Positions 1 to 14,507 of a stretch of DNA of 64,000 nt are shown one piece after another. The first letter of the stretch is position 1. Every line of letters begins with the position of its first letter. The stretch spans positions 11,940,694-12,004,693 of the forward strand of contig NC_079425.1 in the NCBI RefSeq assembly GCF_026213295.1, given 5' to 3'. The notes beneath the pieces are model-generated. The model worked only from the letters and a program-made list of their open reading frames with translations, had not been told where the DNA came from and made no database searches. Position numbers and translations under genes: made by a program. The stretch is from Gadus chalcogrammus. Lineage: Eukaryota > Chordata > Actinopteri > Gadiformes > Gadidae.

Positions 1-55
<55 letters not shown>

Positions 56-150
56 ACACACACACAAACACACATGCTCACACACACTCACACAAACATT
101 CTGAAACACACACGCACACATGCTCACACACATACACACCTCCAAACACA
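1..150. repeat. (CA)n microsatellite, cut by the window edge
   Basis: Perfect CA for the first 52 bases, then impure to about 142. Confidence 0.95.
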
Positions 151-610
151 CTACTTGCCACGGTAAACTCCCATAGAGTTCAGTCTGGCGACGCAGTCTA
201 ATCAGCCCTTCTGAAACCACAGACCAGACCCCCGCGCAACGGACGCTCTGACTCACAAACACACACCGTCAGGCGCTTTTTCCCCGAAAACCGCAGAGTC
301 GCCGCGGTGATAAACACGGTGCTTTCCCCTCGACCCAGATGCCCGGCTCCTCAGAGGGGACGGCTGGACAGTGCGTTCAACATGGGCACTGCGCGTGAGC
401 ACATGCCGACCCCTGGCTGAATGTTGGCCAACAGAGGCGCTCAGATGCGTGCATGTGCACACACCCACTAGGACAGAGCCCAGCACGCACCGCTTATTAT
501 AGAACATGCAGCTGCCTCCACATGAGCCAAATGATTTTGGAGCCCCACGTGACAACAACACGAAAGGCTGATCCAGATCCCTATGGTCTGAGTGGGCCGT
601 GGCAGGTCTT

Positions 611-628
611 CCGTGTGTGTGTGTATGG

Positions 629-705
<77 letters not shown>

Positions 706-806
706 TGTGTGCGTTTTGTATGTGTGTGATTGTAAGTTTGTGTGCGTGTGTGTGCTTGTATGTGTGTGTTTGTGTGTGTGTGTGAGATTGTGAGTGTGTG
801 TGCGTG
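611..806. repeat. (GT)n microsatellite, impure
   Basis: A nearly perfect core at 629-702 with one interruption, then decayed GT-rich sequence. Confidence 0.95.
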
Positions 807-1968
807 AATTCGTGCATGCATGTGTGTTTGTTATCATGATTTTTGATCAACGTTATGATATCATGACGTTGAAAACAGCTGGAACGAAAGCTGAGAAGCT
901 GTCTCAACATAGAGTTTACTTCTACTACTTGTTCGTACGTGTTCATCATTATTTATACTCTCTTTAAACTCCTTTTACTTTTGCTCACGGATTGTGCATG
1001 CATTCAATCAGAGTACGATCTCCTCATACACTCTCTGCAGTTTGAACCAAATATAACAATTATCCTGAACATCATTTCATTTGACTTTCTGAATTGTGTT
1101 TTTTTATTCAGCCAAATCCCTCGCCTCGCCCATGTCTTTGTCTTACTCAACCCTCCCCTTTTATGTCCTGTTTGTGAGAGCTCTCCCACACTCTGCCAGC
1201 CCACTCCACGTCCCAGCATAATGGCTGCTTGCTGAGGCCTTTCAGCTGTGACAACAAGCCAAAGGTTTCCATTCAGCACTATTTGTAACAAGGGCAAAGC
1301 TGGAGCCGATCGAAAAGTGACCAGTCAGCAGGATTTACCTCTTGGAGAGATGAGATGAGAGTAAAATTAATTAGTTTAGAAAAAGAGAAATAGGGAGAGG
1401 CAGAAAGAGAGATGGAGAGAGAGCAAAGGACAAGTGGAAGTTGTCGCTGTTTGCAACAGGCTGTCTATAATTAATAGAGGTTCATGAGAGAGAGGTGTGC
1501 ACACTTTTTAATCTGCATAGCAGCAATGCCCCTATAACAGCTTTATAGCATACAGCATAACACATGCAAAACTCATTAGATAAATAAAGAATTAAATATA
1601 TTAATATAATATAATAAGCTAATAAATAAAGACAAAAAATAGACTGTTACACCTACAGGATTTCCTGATTCCTGCGAATAGGTGGAAACATGACATGAAA
1701 GGAAAGAAAAGGAGACCAGGAAACTAAAATGATTATTTTTAACAGTGGAAACACATCCAGAAAGGAGAGTAGAGGGGAGGCAGGGGGGGCAGGGGGAGAT
1801 TTACTGAACGTAAAGCACCATTACTGTGGTTCAGGCTCATTGGTATGACTTATGATCCGCTGGTATCCATGACTGCAGCTGTAACCTTTGGTAAATGATT
1901 CTACTTAGTCCGCGACATGGCCACCAGCGCAAAAAGAGATAAAATTAACATCCCTGGGCAGCTCAGAC

Positions 1969-1976
1969 ACAGACAC

Positions 1977-2011
<35 letters not shown>

Positions 2012-2088
2012 CACACACGTTCATATAATTACATATTCATATTTCCACACACACACAAGCAGAAAAAAAACATTCACACACACACATC
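1969..2088. repeat. (CA)n microsatellite, interrupted
   Basis: Two short CA blocks (about 1976-2018) followed by CA-rich remnants. Confidence 0.85.
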
Positions 2089-2406
2089 AGACCGAAACAT
2101 GCCTGTACACGACGGAAAGCGAACCCACATCCATAATCACACACTAAGGCTCCGACAATCTCTCAGCTGCGAGGTGGCTGAGACCGACACTATAGGCCCT
2201 GCCCAGCGCTCGATCTCTCACCAGCTTAATATGCATCGCTTCCTCTCTCCTGTCCCTGCACTACTCGCTCCACGGGCCGGCAGGACAGAGGGGGTGCGAT
2301 GCAGATTACTGCTGTATTCTAATTTAGGAAGTGTTCTCATTATGGATGCCTGGATGGAGAGAAGGAGGAGGAGGAGGAGGTGGACACAGAAAACCTAACA
2401 GAGAGA

Positions 2407-2408
<2 letters not shown>

Positions 2409-2456
<48 letters not shown>

Positions 2457-2494
2457 GACACACACACAGACACACACAAACACATACACACAGA
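2409..2494. repeat. (CA)n microsatellite
   Basis: A perfect core of about 46 bp, then impure copies. Confidence 0.9.
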
Positions 2495-2789
2495 CAGAGG
2501 GTGCGTGTAAGTATTAGGTTGAGAGGAGTGAGGAGAACACTTCAGTTAGCATGCAGGATGCCACTTGTCCATAGCCCAAGGTAAGAGAGAAACACAGAGC
2601 TAAGCTACTTCATGGCTTCATCCAGCAGGAAAAATGCAGAGGAAGGGCTTTTTCCTCTAATGGAAGCCATTCATTATCGAATGCCCCTTACACTTTCACA
2701 GTCATCACTAACTTAAGTTAAATCCAATGAACGGGATAGGGTTGTATATAGCAAGCCCCCCTCTTCAATCTTTCCCTATGCCCCCTATG

Positions 2790-2790
<1 letters not shown>

Positions 2791-2875
<85 letters not shown>
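2791..2875. repeat. (CT)n microsatellite
   Basis: About 42 perfect CT units, then impure CT to 2905. A pure pyrimidine strand. Confidence 0.97.
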
Positions 2876-2878
<3 letters not shown>

Positions 2879-3112
2879 CTCTCTCTTGCTCTCTCTCTTT
2901 CTCGTTCTGTGTCACACAGAGCCTATCTCGACTTCCCGTAATGGATTGTATGCTTTCAGGAGCTGCATCATGGAAAAGTCTGATTTTATCAACAGATGAA
3001 CGACCGCAGGTCAAAGGTCAAGTCCAGCTCTGTTGTTTTGACTCTCAAACTTTGTGGGCCTGCACTGCTTCCTCCCATCTAATCCCCGCTGGCGATATGG
3101 TTAAGTGTGTAT

Positions 3113-3114
3113 GG

Positions 3115-3161
<47 letters not shown>

Positions 3162-3192
3162 TTTCTGTGTGTGGTGTGTGTATGTGTATGTG
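3113..3192. repeat. (GT)n microsatellite
   Basis: Short GT core 3125-3158 with impure flanks. Confidence 0.9.
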
Positions 3193-4296
3193 AATCCTGA
3201 TGATGCCCAAGGTAAAGAGAGACATTACCTTGTAAGACAGGGATGTTGTGCTCCTCAAGTGCAGATGGCATTGGAACTAAAATAATTCAATCATTTAATT
3301 GGCGGAACTACCATGATGTAGAGAAATTAAAATAAAAAATAAAACATAAAATCTGAGAATTTAATGGCGCTGTAACAACTGTTTGGGGTAGCCCCAAAAT
3401 AGGGATTTGGGGAGAGGCTGTGCCGTTTTTCAGCATGCTTCAATTTGGTTCCAACCAAGTCACACTCCTTTTTCAGTCTGCCCTGACAACTGCTTTTTTT
3501 AAACGACACCCGATACAACTGGACCCTCCTGGAACCCCCACCCTGCCAGTCTAACCCCCCCCACCCTCCCAAACCCCCCCCGTCCTCCTCGTCAAGATAA
3601 AGATACACTCAGGGAGACAGGTGGGGGAGGGGTACAGAGCTGGCTGGGATCTGCGTGTGTGCGTGCGTCCGTGATGTACGCGAGTATGAGTGTGCGTGCA
3701 AGTGTGTTTTGTCTGGGGTCCTGACGCCAGGGTTGCACATCTCAATTCCGTCCAGTGCTGTGTCTTCAGCATTCCACTGGGCCGCTGACAGTTCGGAGTC
3801 TCACACATACATCCCACTTACTAGCCCCCCACCGGCGCCTCTGCTCCTGATCCAATACTTTGAGACTACACACAAGAGGGAAGGTCAATCCTGAACTGTG
3901 TCTAACCTAAAATAGCCTGTCTTCTGTCCGGAGCACAGGTACAGATGAGTGATGGGGGCAGACTTTGAGCAGTAAATGGAAATAAACAACACAGTTCCGC
4001 TCACATATTGAGACAAAAAGGGGGAGACTTAAGCTGCCACTCAAACTGAATACCGGAGAAAATTTGAATTGGTTTGCTTGGTCCACTCATCCATCTATGC
4101 ACTCAATGATCGAACAGTCTCAGTGCGAGTGTGTATGTTTGTACGTGTGTGTGTGTGTCTGTGTGTTTGTGGGTGAGTGTAGGTGCATAGGTGCGGCTAT
4201 ATGTATTGTGTTTCTGAGTACATGCATGTGTGTGTTGTGTGTGTTGTGTTTTCTTGGTTGTGTGAGTGTGTATCTGTGTGTGTATGTGTGTGAGTG

Positions 4297-4297
4297 C

Positions 4298-4338
<41 letters not shown>

Positions 4339-4350
4339 TGTGTGTGTGTG
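4297..4350. repeat. (CGTG)n tetranucleotide repeat
   Basis: About ten perfect CGTG units (4301-4340) embedded in a longer impure GT-rich stretch (4130-4380). Confidence 0.9.
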
Positions 4351-4876
4351 CATTTGTGCATATGTGCATCTAAGTGTAAGGGCAAAAGGGGACAAGCTGC
4401 AATGGAAGACGGTGCATGTTGCAGCCAGCCAAAGCTTCAAATGGATTGGGAGGTGGAAGGTGAAAGGTACTAACCCTGAAATAGCTATCTGTCTAAAGAG
4501 GCGTGTGTCTACGAGAGGTGGGTGGGTGGGGTGGGGATGGGTCCAAGCAGATCACGGCCCTCCGGTGAGGAGGGACGAAAGGGAGGGGAGAGATTTCCCT
4601 GCTGACGAGTGTTAATTAGGCCAGAGGTAGGCCGACCTGCTGCGGCTTGTTCCATGCGACACAGACCTGCGGAGACGGGATTTACCTTCTCCAGCTGCTC
4701 CCGAACCCCCCCCCCGGTGCCTGGCCTAATGCCAGCCTTATTAAAGGGACATGTGACATTCAATAGGGAGGGGCGGCTGGTGATAGCACTTGGTACCGGT
4801 CTGGGGAAGCCGGCGGTTTAAAACTGCCCGCTCTATTTATCTCTGACTCGATCTCGGTCTAATTCCAACTCCCCCA

Positions 4877-4996
<120 letters not shown>

Positions 4997-5812
4997 GCCC
5001 TTGTTCACCCTGCCGAATCATCTTTATTAGCCTATTGAAAATAGAGCAGGTAGGGCATGTTAAACCATGTGTTCCACATGCCGCCGATGACAAACGATAT
5101 TACCGTTAATGGAGAGTCATTAATACTTATAAGTGCCTTTCCTGGATTCGGTAGGAAAGTCAGTTTCTTGTGTGGTCAGGTATGATATGGCCTGAGGTAG
5201 CCAATCACAGAAAATTGGAAGCGAGAAATCTGTGGTGAAAGCAACAGATTCCATGGTGGGAGGGTATGTAGAACATGGGTAAGCACATGCTCCTGTTCCA
5301 TATTCTTGTAGTGTCTTCTTACATGGGGACAGTTAAAGTAATTGTGTGAAGGGATACCAATGCTACAAATGGATTCCAGGCAGGCCGGTATTCCTTGTTA
5401 AAAGCTAGCACATGCTATTGTCATGCAGTGAATAACACACGCACGTGCACGCACAAACACAATACACACAGATAGCCTTGCGTCCAGTTGACAGTGTGTG
5501 AACACCTGGTGGGGATCTAGGAGCAATTGACATTCCTTGGGCCATAGGGTTTAATCCCTCCAGATTAGCATAGATAGTTTACCTCGGGGGTCATCAGCAT
5601 GCAGCACCACAGACCTGCAGCCAGTCTTAAGGCTCCGGCAGTCAAATCGTCTCACAGAGCTCAGTGGATGTGGAACAGCGAAGCCCACAGTCCATTGCCA
5701 AATTCTGTTTTGTGCATGGAGAACGTGAACTAGTAACATATGCTTTTCCACAGTGTATCAGTTCCTCCTGACTCCTGTCTGGGAGTCTCACACGAACACA
5801 GGCAAATAAATA

Positions 5813-5924
<112 letters not shown>

Positions 5925-6697
5925 CAGCACTCACACTCACATACAGACACAATCACAAACACACCAGTGCTCCCAAAAAGGGAGAGAATAGCCACCTTTT
6001 GTAGCGTTTTCGATGTTTTGCTGACATTCAACATTTGCCATCTCCTGCCTTAGGAGAAAGTCCCTGGATGAAGGGGCTTTGGCTTAAAGCCTTGATTGCC
6101 TTAAAGCTTGCCTGCCTGGCGGGGCTTGTGATAGGGGGGGGGGGGGTGGGGGGCTGGCCGACGGCATGCAAGGTGAGGCTGGGTCTCTTTGAGAGGTGGG
6201 CTTATGGCTGGCGCTATGGAGGAGGTCAGTAAAGAACATAGGTAAACATTTGCGGCGGAGATTGCGGTGGGAGGGGGGGGGGGGCGGTGACTCTGCCTGT
6301 GCCTCGACCGTGACGGGGTCGGAACCCCAGTGCCATGTTCTTGTGAGCAGTAACACACGGCTACACAGTGACTATGATATGACTGTGATATGACACAAGA
6401 GCTGTTGCGGAGGCCGTGGCCACATGATCAACGACAGCGGAGACACAAACCCCAGTGGGATTTGTGTGAGTCATCGCAGTTGGCTCTTCAGGGCCTGGGA
6501 ATGCCCCTTTACAGCTGCCCTAGTCCTCTAAGTGTAGCAATGTACAGTACGAGTGTGTGAGTGTGTGTCTTCTGCTGCATCCGGTGGGGTGGTCTGAGAA
6601 TGCAACAGCTATACCTCCCGGCGCTCCTCTCCCACACACAGCTGCTCATCATCCAGCCAGTGTGTCGCAACATAACACCTGTCTGCGTGTGTCTGCC

Positions 6698-6822
<125 letters not shown>

Positions 6823-9800
6823 TGGTGTGTCTCTGGGCCTGCCAGTGAACCAGAATGCAGTGACACACTAGAAGGTACATTCAATTGCATTAGCAATCCC
6901 TGCTGCACCTTAGATGGAACAGTCATATCCTTCCTCTGAGCCTGTCTGTGTCTTCATTACCGCCCCCCGCCCCGCTCCACTGCTGCGTCGGGCAAAAACC
7001 CATTCATTAAGCACGGCTACAGTGATGGATCTGACCAGAGAAGTCCTGGGATCAATGCTGTAATGAAGGGCACAGCCGCGGTGTGTGGGTTTGTGTTTGT
7101 GTGTGTGTGTGTGTGTGCGGATGGGAGGGTGAATGCATTTATTATCATTAGCAGAGATAATGAAATCTGCATCCTCCCCCCCCCTCCACTCCTTGCTAAG
7201 AATGGGCTTCCTCCAACGCCGGAGTGAATGTCAAAATGAAACGCGGGCACGGCCCTAAGGGTGGGCCAAAGGAGCTTTGTGTGTGACAACGACAACCAGG
7301 TCTCTCATGGTTTGAGGCCCGGTGGGTGGAGGGGCCTGGTGTCATGGGAGGACTCTGTGGAGGGGATGGGGGGCGGTGGGGGAGGGTAGGCAGATTAAAA
7401 CATTTAGATAGGAATGGAAATGGGATCAATAAAAAATGAGTGAGAAATGTCACGCACGCCTCTCAATCATGAGCGATCGCAGCCTCTGCCACCTGCAAAT
7501 TATCCACAGCATTGGCTATGAATAAGATTAGCATTTCCATTCTTACTGGGGAAACCCTCATAAACTAAATTACAGGGTATCCAGGTTTATTTCATACTTT
7601 TCCGTGCGTCTTAAATGCGTCAGTCTGACAGTCATCGCGATTGCATCGGGGCAGACTGAATCACTTCCTGGAATTCTGAAGGGCAAAACAAGTTAGGACA
7701 AAATATGTTTGCTTTGCCCCTACCTCTTTCATCGCAGCGGAAAAAGAATGAAAAAATGAATGAAATATATAATGAAATAGAACTGATGGAGTTATATAGC
7801 CGAGCAGAGTCAGGTCATTTTACCAGAAAATTAGTGGAAACTTTCCAATACTGTCTCCTGTCTTTGAGTAAAGACCCACCATTTGTCACTTTTCTCTGAC
7901 CTTTGGATGAGATTAATGTCATACGGAAGCAATTTGCGGCTTCAATTGGATGGAGAAAATGTTCATATATACAATTCAGGATCAATTACTCATACCATTG
8001 GCATTTTCAGCCCTCACCTGCAAGCGTAGATTAGTACTGAAATTATGTGTCTAACACATTTCAGCAGCCACAACAACGACAAGGGCTGTTAGACATCCAA
8101 CCCCAGAGTTGAACTAGTTATCTAAGTGTCTTCTAGGTTGACAGTATGATCCTACAGGGGGGGTGAACCGATTCAAGCAGGACATTGCTCATCCCTTCTA
8201 ATAGGTTTAGACTGGTCAACAGTAGTTGATCGCTAAGCACTTAGCGGGGCTAAGGCGAGATAAGTCACCTGCTTAGAACACATGGTGTTTTGGTAAAGTT
8301 CTAGATATTAGGCGGGTTTTGTCATCTTAAAGATTGCCTCAGAACTCATCGGAGAGACCTCAAGGATTCGTAGCACCCACAACCAGGGCCTCTTGAGAGA
8401 ATTTTTCTATAAATATATAATTATTAGTATGGGCTATATACTTAAACATGAATAGGCTTGACATAACTTGTTTCTATAATCTCGGCTGAATATATTCATA
8501 TCACTTTGCATTTGTTTGAACCCAAAAAATCCACTACATGCGATTTGCTATAATTGGCGCAATAATTGGAGAAATAACGAAATGGAGTGATGAGTTCCAC
8601 ATGAATAAATACATGTCGTCGTCTCCCCGACATGGTGGGCCCTTGGCTGCAGGGCTAGCTCAGAGCAAGGGCTTCAGGGTGCAGACTGGGGGGCCAGGCG
8701 GCACCACAGCAGGACTGCACAGCCAGGGGACAAGTGGTGGCCGGGGCCATGGTGGAGTGCCAGGAATGGCCTCTTAATCAATCAGAGGTCACTGGAGAGG
8801 ACCATCCCCCCCCCTCTCCCAGAGAGAAGACCATCTGATAGAAGACTCACGGCCAAGCCACTCCGAACATCGACATCTCTCCCTTAGCTGCACCACCTTC
8901 GCCCCACCATCGCACCCGTCGCCTTCGCTAAGCTCTGCACACCCACAAGCCTGTTGTTGTGATTTGTCTTTATCATGGCGTTATTGACGTAAAACCATAA
9001 AGACACGCTGCCCCCGTCGGACACCCTTCCACCCTGTCCACCGCTGTCATTGGATGGAGGTTGGAATGGATATAAATGTGTTTTTTTTCCAGCAAGTAAT
9101 TGCATACTTTTTTTTTTTGCCATTGCATATTTCTAGACCAATAGGTCCAAGGGGAGAAGTGTAACACCTGGTGCCTTGGTATTTATCTCAGGTGGGGCTC
9201 TTTTGCGACGTCCTCTCCTCGTATCATGCAAATGGTGACACAGCAGGACAATAGCAAAGCCTCTCGCTTGTTCTGTCCCGCTGACGGAAGCTCCAGGCTC
9301 CATCCCCTCCTCCTCCCTCTATTGTAGGACCCACAGCCATCTGTGGTGGCGATTCAGGCAGTAAATTAGGGAGCGGACACGGACGTCCCAGCGGTCAGGC
9401 TGTGACTAAAGGCCGAGCCCCCCTGTATCATCCCCCTCACATCCACAGGACCACGCACCTCCCTCAGGGTCAGCCGGCACTATGCGTGGCTCCCCAGGGA
9501 GGGGACAGCTCCGCTCTGCCACGGGCCCTCGGCCCTCATCAGGATCCAATGCATATGGCTCTACGCCCGCAGCACAACCCCCACCCGTCCCCTCCCCCTG
9601 TCCATCGCCCCGCCCTTCACCTGCATATCGCCTCCCCAGCTCTGATCGTGTTTGTATTTGTTTTTGCCATCATTTTATACACTCGACCGGTGTCAGTAAG
9701 ACTCCTAAAAACTAAATCATCAGCTTCCCTGCTGATGATACACAGTATGTGTCTATGTGTGTATTTGCACAGCTGGATATACAAGTGTAAGGCTCTATAG

Positions 9801-11539
9801 TTTGGAAAATTAGCTCAAAAGTTTCTCAAAATGATGGGAAATACGGACCTTTGGGAAATATGTGCAAATGATTATGGGAACTATGAAAAAGACACAGAAT
9901 TGTGATAATTGACCGTTAGATAAGGAAAGCCACAATTCCCTGTCAACAGAGAGTCTCATTAAAAACTGGGGATTTAGAGACCGACTAATCAATGTGTTGC
10001 CTCTTCTTCATTTCCTAAATCCAGACTATTAAAATTCCCTTAGGGTTAATTCCAGTTCACATTACCGCTCATACGGCTTTAATATAAAACAATACCAACA
10101 TGCCGAAGACAAAGGCATCAGGGGCGGTGCAATAAAAATACATTTAGCCCTGTTGGGATGGCCTCACGTACCGTGCTGAAATAAAGCTGTCAATGCACAG
10201 AAGGGTGAGGCAAGTCAATACACTAGTGCCCCCCCACCCCCCCCCCCCCTCCCCCCCATCATGCAACACCTAGCCTCTCCACAGATCCACCCACCCCATA
10301 CCCATACAGCAGGCACTTAAACCCTGTTCGCCTGGACGCATCCACCTATCCGTCTACGTCACCTCCTGCCGTGACGGACGCTCATGCTGATTCAGTACTC
10401 CCTGGACCCGGTGTCCAATAGGAGAGGCAGACAGACTGTCAGTCAGTTAGACGGACAGAAAGACAGACTTTGATGAACGGGAAAAGTTGAGTAGAGTGCT
10501 AACAATCACAGATGATGAATTAAGGTTCAGAGTTAAATGAAACAGTGCCACACACATGCAACCAATGAACTGAGACGATTTTATCCGTCGAATTACCATG
10601 TCTATGTGTTAGGGAAATGTAGGTCTCCTATGCCATGATGAGCTCAAAGATATGGAGGGATGAAAACAGGGGGCTTGTTGAATGCCAACGCAGGATTAAG
10701 TAGATCAGCAGAGCAAACTAGTATTTCCTGTGGACATATTGACATGCAGATCGCACTTCCACAGCTCATAATGGGGGGGTGGGGGGGGGGGGGGGGAGGA
10801 TGTAAGGAGGGTGTGCTTGCTACGATGTTTAACAGATTCACACACATCTGTTAACTCGCTACTCTAATAGGTTGCAAATGGACCACTATTGTCCCTGCAA
10901 ATCTCCCTTGCATGACCTGGCTGATAGAGATGACAGCTTTCATTCGAAGCCCATAAAGTTGCTAATTCTAGTTAGGGATCAATACATAAATAACCGTGTA
11001 GTCACCTTACTGCATCCTACTTGTAAATAACCCAGGGCATTTTATTCTAAAGTAAAACAAAGGGGGAAAAAATATTTTCCACTAAAAATAATTCAAAAAA
11101 GAAACTTGGAATCCCTTTTGGTAGGGCAATAGGTCTGCAACACTGATTTTGGAAAAAAAAGTGAAAGCGATAGGATACAATGCAATCCAGTAAATAAGTA
11201 TTTTGCTGAACAGGCTTTCAACAGCAACTCTTCTGGTGGAATGGTTTTAACTCGGCGCTCTGCTGACTTAGAGAGGGGGATGGGTTTTTGTGAGTAACTG
11301 GGGTGGGGAGGGCTGGGGGGGTGCAAAAAAGGGTCACCGAGGAGTGGTGGGGGCTGTTTTGATTTTCTCCACAGGATCTCTGAAAGAAAGCGCACGAGAG
11401 AGGGGAGGCAGTCACAGTTTGGAAGAGCGAGGCAGGGATAGAGGGAGAGAGAGGGGTGAACTGGTTGGGGGAGGGACTGGGAGAAGACCGCGGCTTATTG
11501 GTAGGCTGTAGAGCTCCCTCCTGATGGATTGACTCAGCC

Positions 11540-12310
11540 TGGATCGAATTACACCGTTTGCCAAGCATTTGTTTTTTCTCTCATAGAAGGAGAGCGCTTT
11601 CCGAAGGAACTTGCTTCGTTGCGTGCAGTATTTTGGAATACAGAAACACAACAACATACGAGTACAAATGAGGTGAGTTTTGCATCAGCCGTTCGCGCTG
11701 CAAAAGTAATACAGTTACCGCGCAGTTAAGAATAGTAAATGGTACAGTGCTTGATTTCTCGGTTCCACGCTTCCCTGCAAAAGTGATGGCTGCAGTTCCT
11801 AAACAATACCGTCTCTACATGTTCTCTTGCATACACAGTGGAAGAGTGTATGTGAATGCGTTCAGTGTTAAATAACTGAAAATATATGCCGGGGTTAAAT
11901 GGGTGAAATTGTGCCGCTTTGTTCTCAAGCACACGGTTAATGTTTACGTTTCCCTCTGGTTCCCAAAGTTAATAGTAAAGTACCTACTAGTAGGGGGATG
12001 GTGTTCGGGGGAGGGGGCTGTACGCACCGCTATTTGATCGTCGTAGAGCTTTGAAGATCAGTCAGCAGTGAGCAGGGCCCGCGGACGGACAGAGCCACAT
12101 AGAGTGAGAATGTATCTATCTATCTGGCGATCGGAATTAAATTGTTTGCGCTACTGAGGAAAAAAAGGCAAGTGGGTCCCAAATGGAGCGCCAACCTGAA
12201 GGGATTTTACACACTCACTGTTTTTGTTCTTAAATGGATTACAAAAGGAATACAACATTCGATTGGATTTTCCCATACATGAGTAATTTTGGATACTCAA
12301 GGTAGGTCTT
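11540..12310 (+). promoter_or_regulatory. Candidate sema6d promoter / 5' non-coding exon region
   Basis: A low-repeat stretch with two consensus splice donors on the + strand and no matching coding frame: ATGAG|GTGAGT (11673) and CTCAAG|GTAGGT (12302). The acceptor before the sema6d start codon requires such an upstream non-coding exon, and vertebrate SEMA6D genes have them. No TATA box or CpG island is decisive. The assignment is inference. Confidence 0.3.
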
Positions 12311-14368
12311 CTCCGTGTAGGCTAATTGTAACTACATTATATGGTTGTTTTGTTCATCAATCAAGTTTAAAGCCTTGCGTAAATCGGTAGGCTGTTAAAG
12401 ATTACAGGCGTACGGGGTTTTGTTATTTCTTCTACGAGGCAATTAAGGCACTTTTGAATCGACCCCCTTTGGGGGACGGGCGAATATATTAGGCTAGAAT
12501 AAGATTGCGAGTTTTCGAGTAGCCTACAGTTTGGCACATACGCCTTACTGTAATCATATGGCAAGCACAGATTCGGAATGTCTGCCGGTGACTGTCTACC
12601 AGATCTTCCACTAAAATCTCCCTTTAACCATGTTATTCACTTTGTACGGTCGGGAACTGCACCGCTGTGTATAACCAACCCAAACGCTACCCAAAAGTTT
12701 TCTCAAATAGGCTATTTTATGCTATAATAGCCTGGAAAATAAACGATATAAAAAACATTACACTTTCTTTCATACTTCATTTCACAAATCACCCATGCTG
12801 CATGTATTCCACTCCAATATGAAGGTCGACCAGGACAGACGGGCTAATTGTATTGTTTGAACCAGGTTAGGTTGTACATACAAACTTGCCAATCGGATAT
12901 AGTGTATAGATAGTACTGTACGAGTTTCAATTTGAAGGGTACCCTTTTTAGAGATTCAACAGCACGGGTTCGTTTTTTTCCCGTGTAGCCCAGCCTTGTG
13001 CATTTATTACCGGTGAAAGCAATTCAACGCATCCCTCCCCATCACTGTTGTCCCTGCACCACTGTCCCTCTCCTCTTTGTTGTCCTTTGTATTGGACCAA
13101 CATGTGGACTAAAAGGTTTGAAAAGATTTACCACGGGTCGATCTTGAATGGCTGTCCACCCAGTCCGGACAATGCGAACATTAGCATCCGAGTAGCCTAC
13201 TGCGTGAATTCAGTTTGCAAAGGGGACCCGATATAACCCACGCACTCTCAGTCAGTGAAATCGTGTCACAAAACTTGAAAAATATTCCAGCAAAGAAAAT
13301 AGCATCCTTTTTATTTTTGTTGACAAGTCAAGACTGGAAAGGAGAGGCGTAGCTGAAATGGGAGTTTATTTGTTTGGTATTGGTACAGAGGAGTGTCAGC
13401 GCTTAAAGCTGATGTTCCACGTTGCTGTCACAGTGCCCATAATAAAAAAAAAAAGACCAATACAAAGGTTTTGGCTTTCAATAAAATGGACAGTGATTCA
13501 GTCCTTTTTTCATTTCAGTTTTAAATATTCATGAGGATTTTAATGCTACAAAAAACACCAACAACCCCATAGCCTACAAATAGTAATTGGATCTATAATT
13601 GATAATTATACAGAGGTTAATGTGGTTTATGAATATAAAAAAACATTATAATGACTGCAAATCTATAGAGCTTGATGCTGGACGTGCAGACCAGGTATGG
13701 AATCAGATCCAGCTGTGTGTTGGCGGACGGTCCAGGTGGGCTATGTAGCTCACTCTGCCTGGTCATGCGGTCAAATCCACTGACCAGAACGATCACCGTT
13801 AACCCCCCACAATAGCCAGCTGTAACCCCGGAACCAGTGGTGCAAAAAGCCCCCCAAATGATCAGCGTTAACCCATGGGTGCCTTTAGGGGGGGTGAGGG
13901 GAACCCCTCCATCCCTGTGTATAATTTGCCTTTTCTAGTCTTATTCATCTCTTCCAATCCACGAGTGTTTTTGGTAGCCTTTCAAACAAACCCCCCCCTT
14001 TTATTTAACCTTCTGGGAGCCGTAACGCTAAACTCTGGATTCTCCCGAGACCGGGCTCACTGATGGCTGCTGTTTGGGGTGGGGAGCTATTGTGTTGCGC
14101 TTATCCAAAGCCCCTTTGTTTATCAGTCACACCTGCAGCTCAGCCTCCATTGTGTTTTCACTACAGCCCAACTACTGCTGAGCACACCCTTTCCTCCTCT
14201 CGCCAAGGCAGGGAAGAAAGCAGCAAAAAGGGGAGTTTATTAGTATTTTCTTTAAAGGTGGCATATCCTGCTCCCTGTGTCAAATCTCCGAAGCAACAAG
14301 TCCAGCCTGGCCCTTGCTCAGTAGTACGCCGTGGGTAAACAGTGAGTCGTTTTTGGGAGTCATTATTG

Positions 14369-14507
<139 letters not shown>

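Noticed and set aside
453..949. Open frames of CVCV / THTH on both strands around GT tracts, here and at every other (GT)n/(AC)n
   Set aside because: They are translations of dinucleotide repeats, which lack stops in several frames. No domain or conservation.
4297..4350. CGTG tetranucleotide run considered as a CRISPR or regulatory array
   Set aside because: A simple tetranucleotide microsatellite in a vertebrate genome; CRISPR does not apply.
9402..9800. 132-residue proline/histidine-rich frame
   Set aside because: Driven by a C-rich patch; no start context, no splice structure, no recognised domain.
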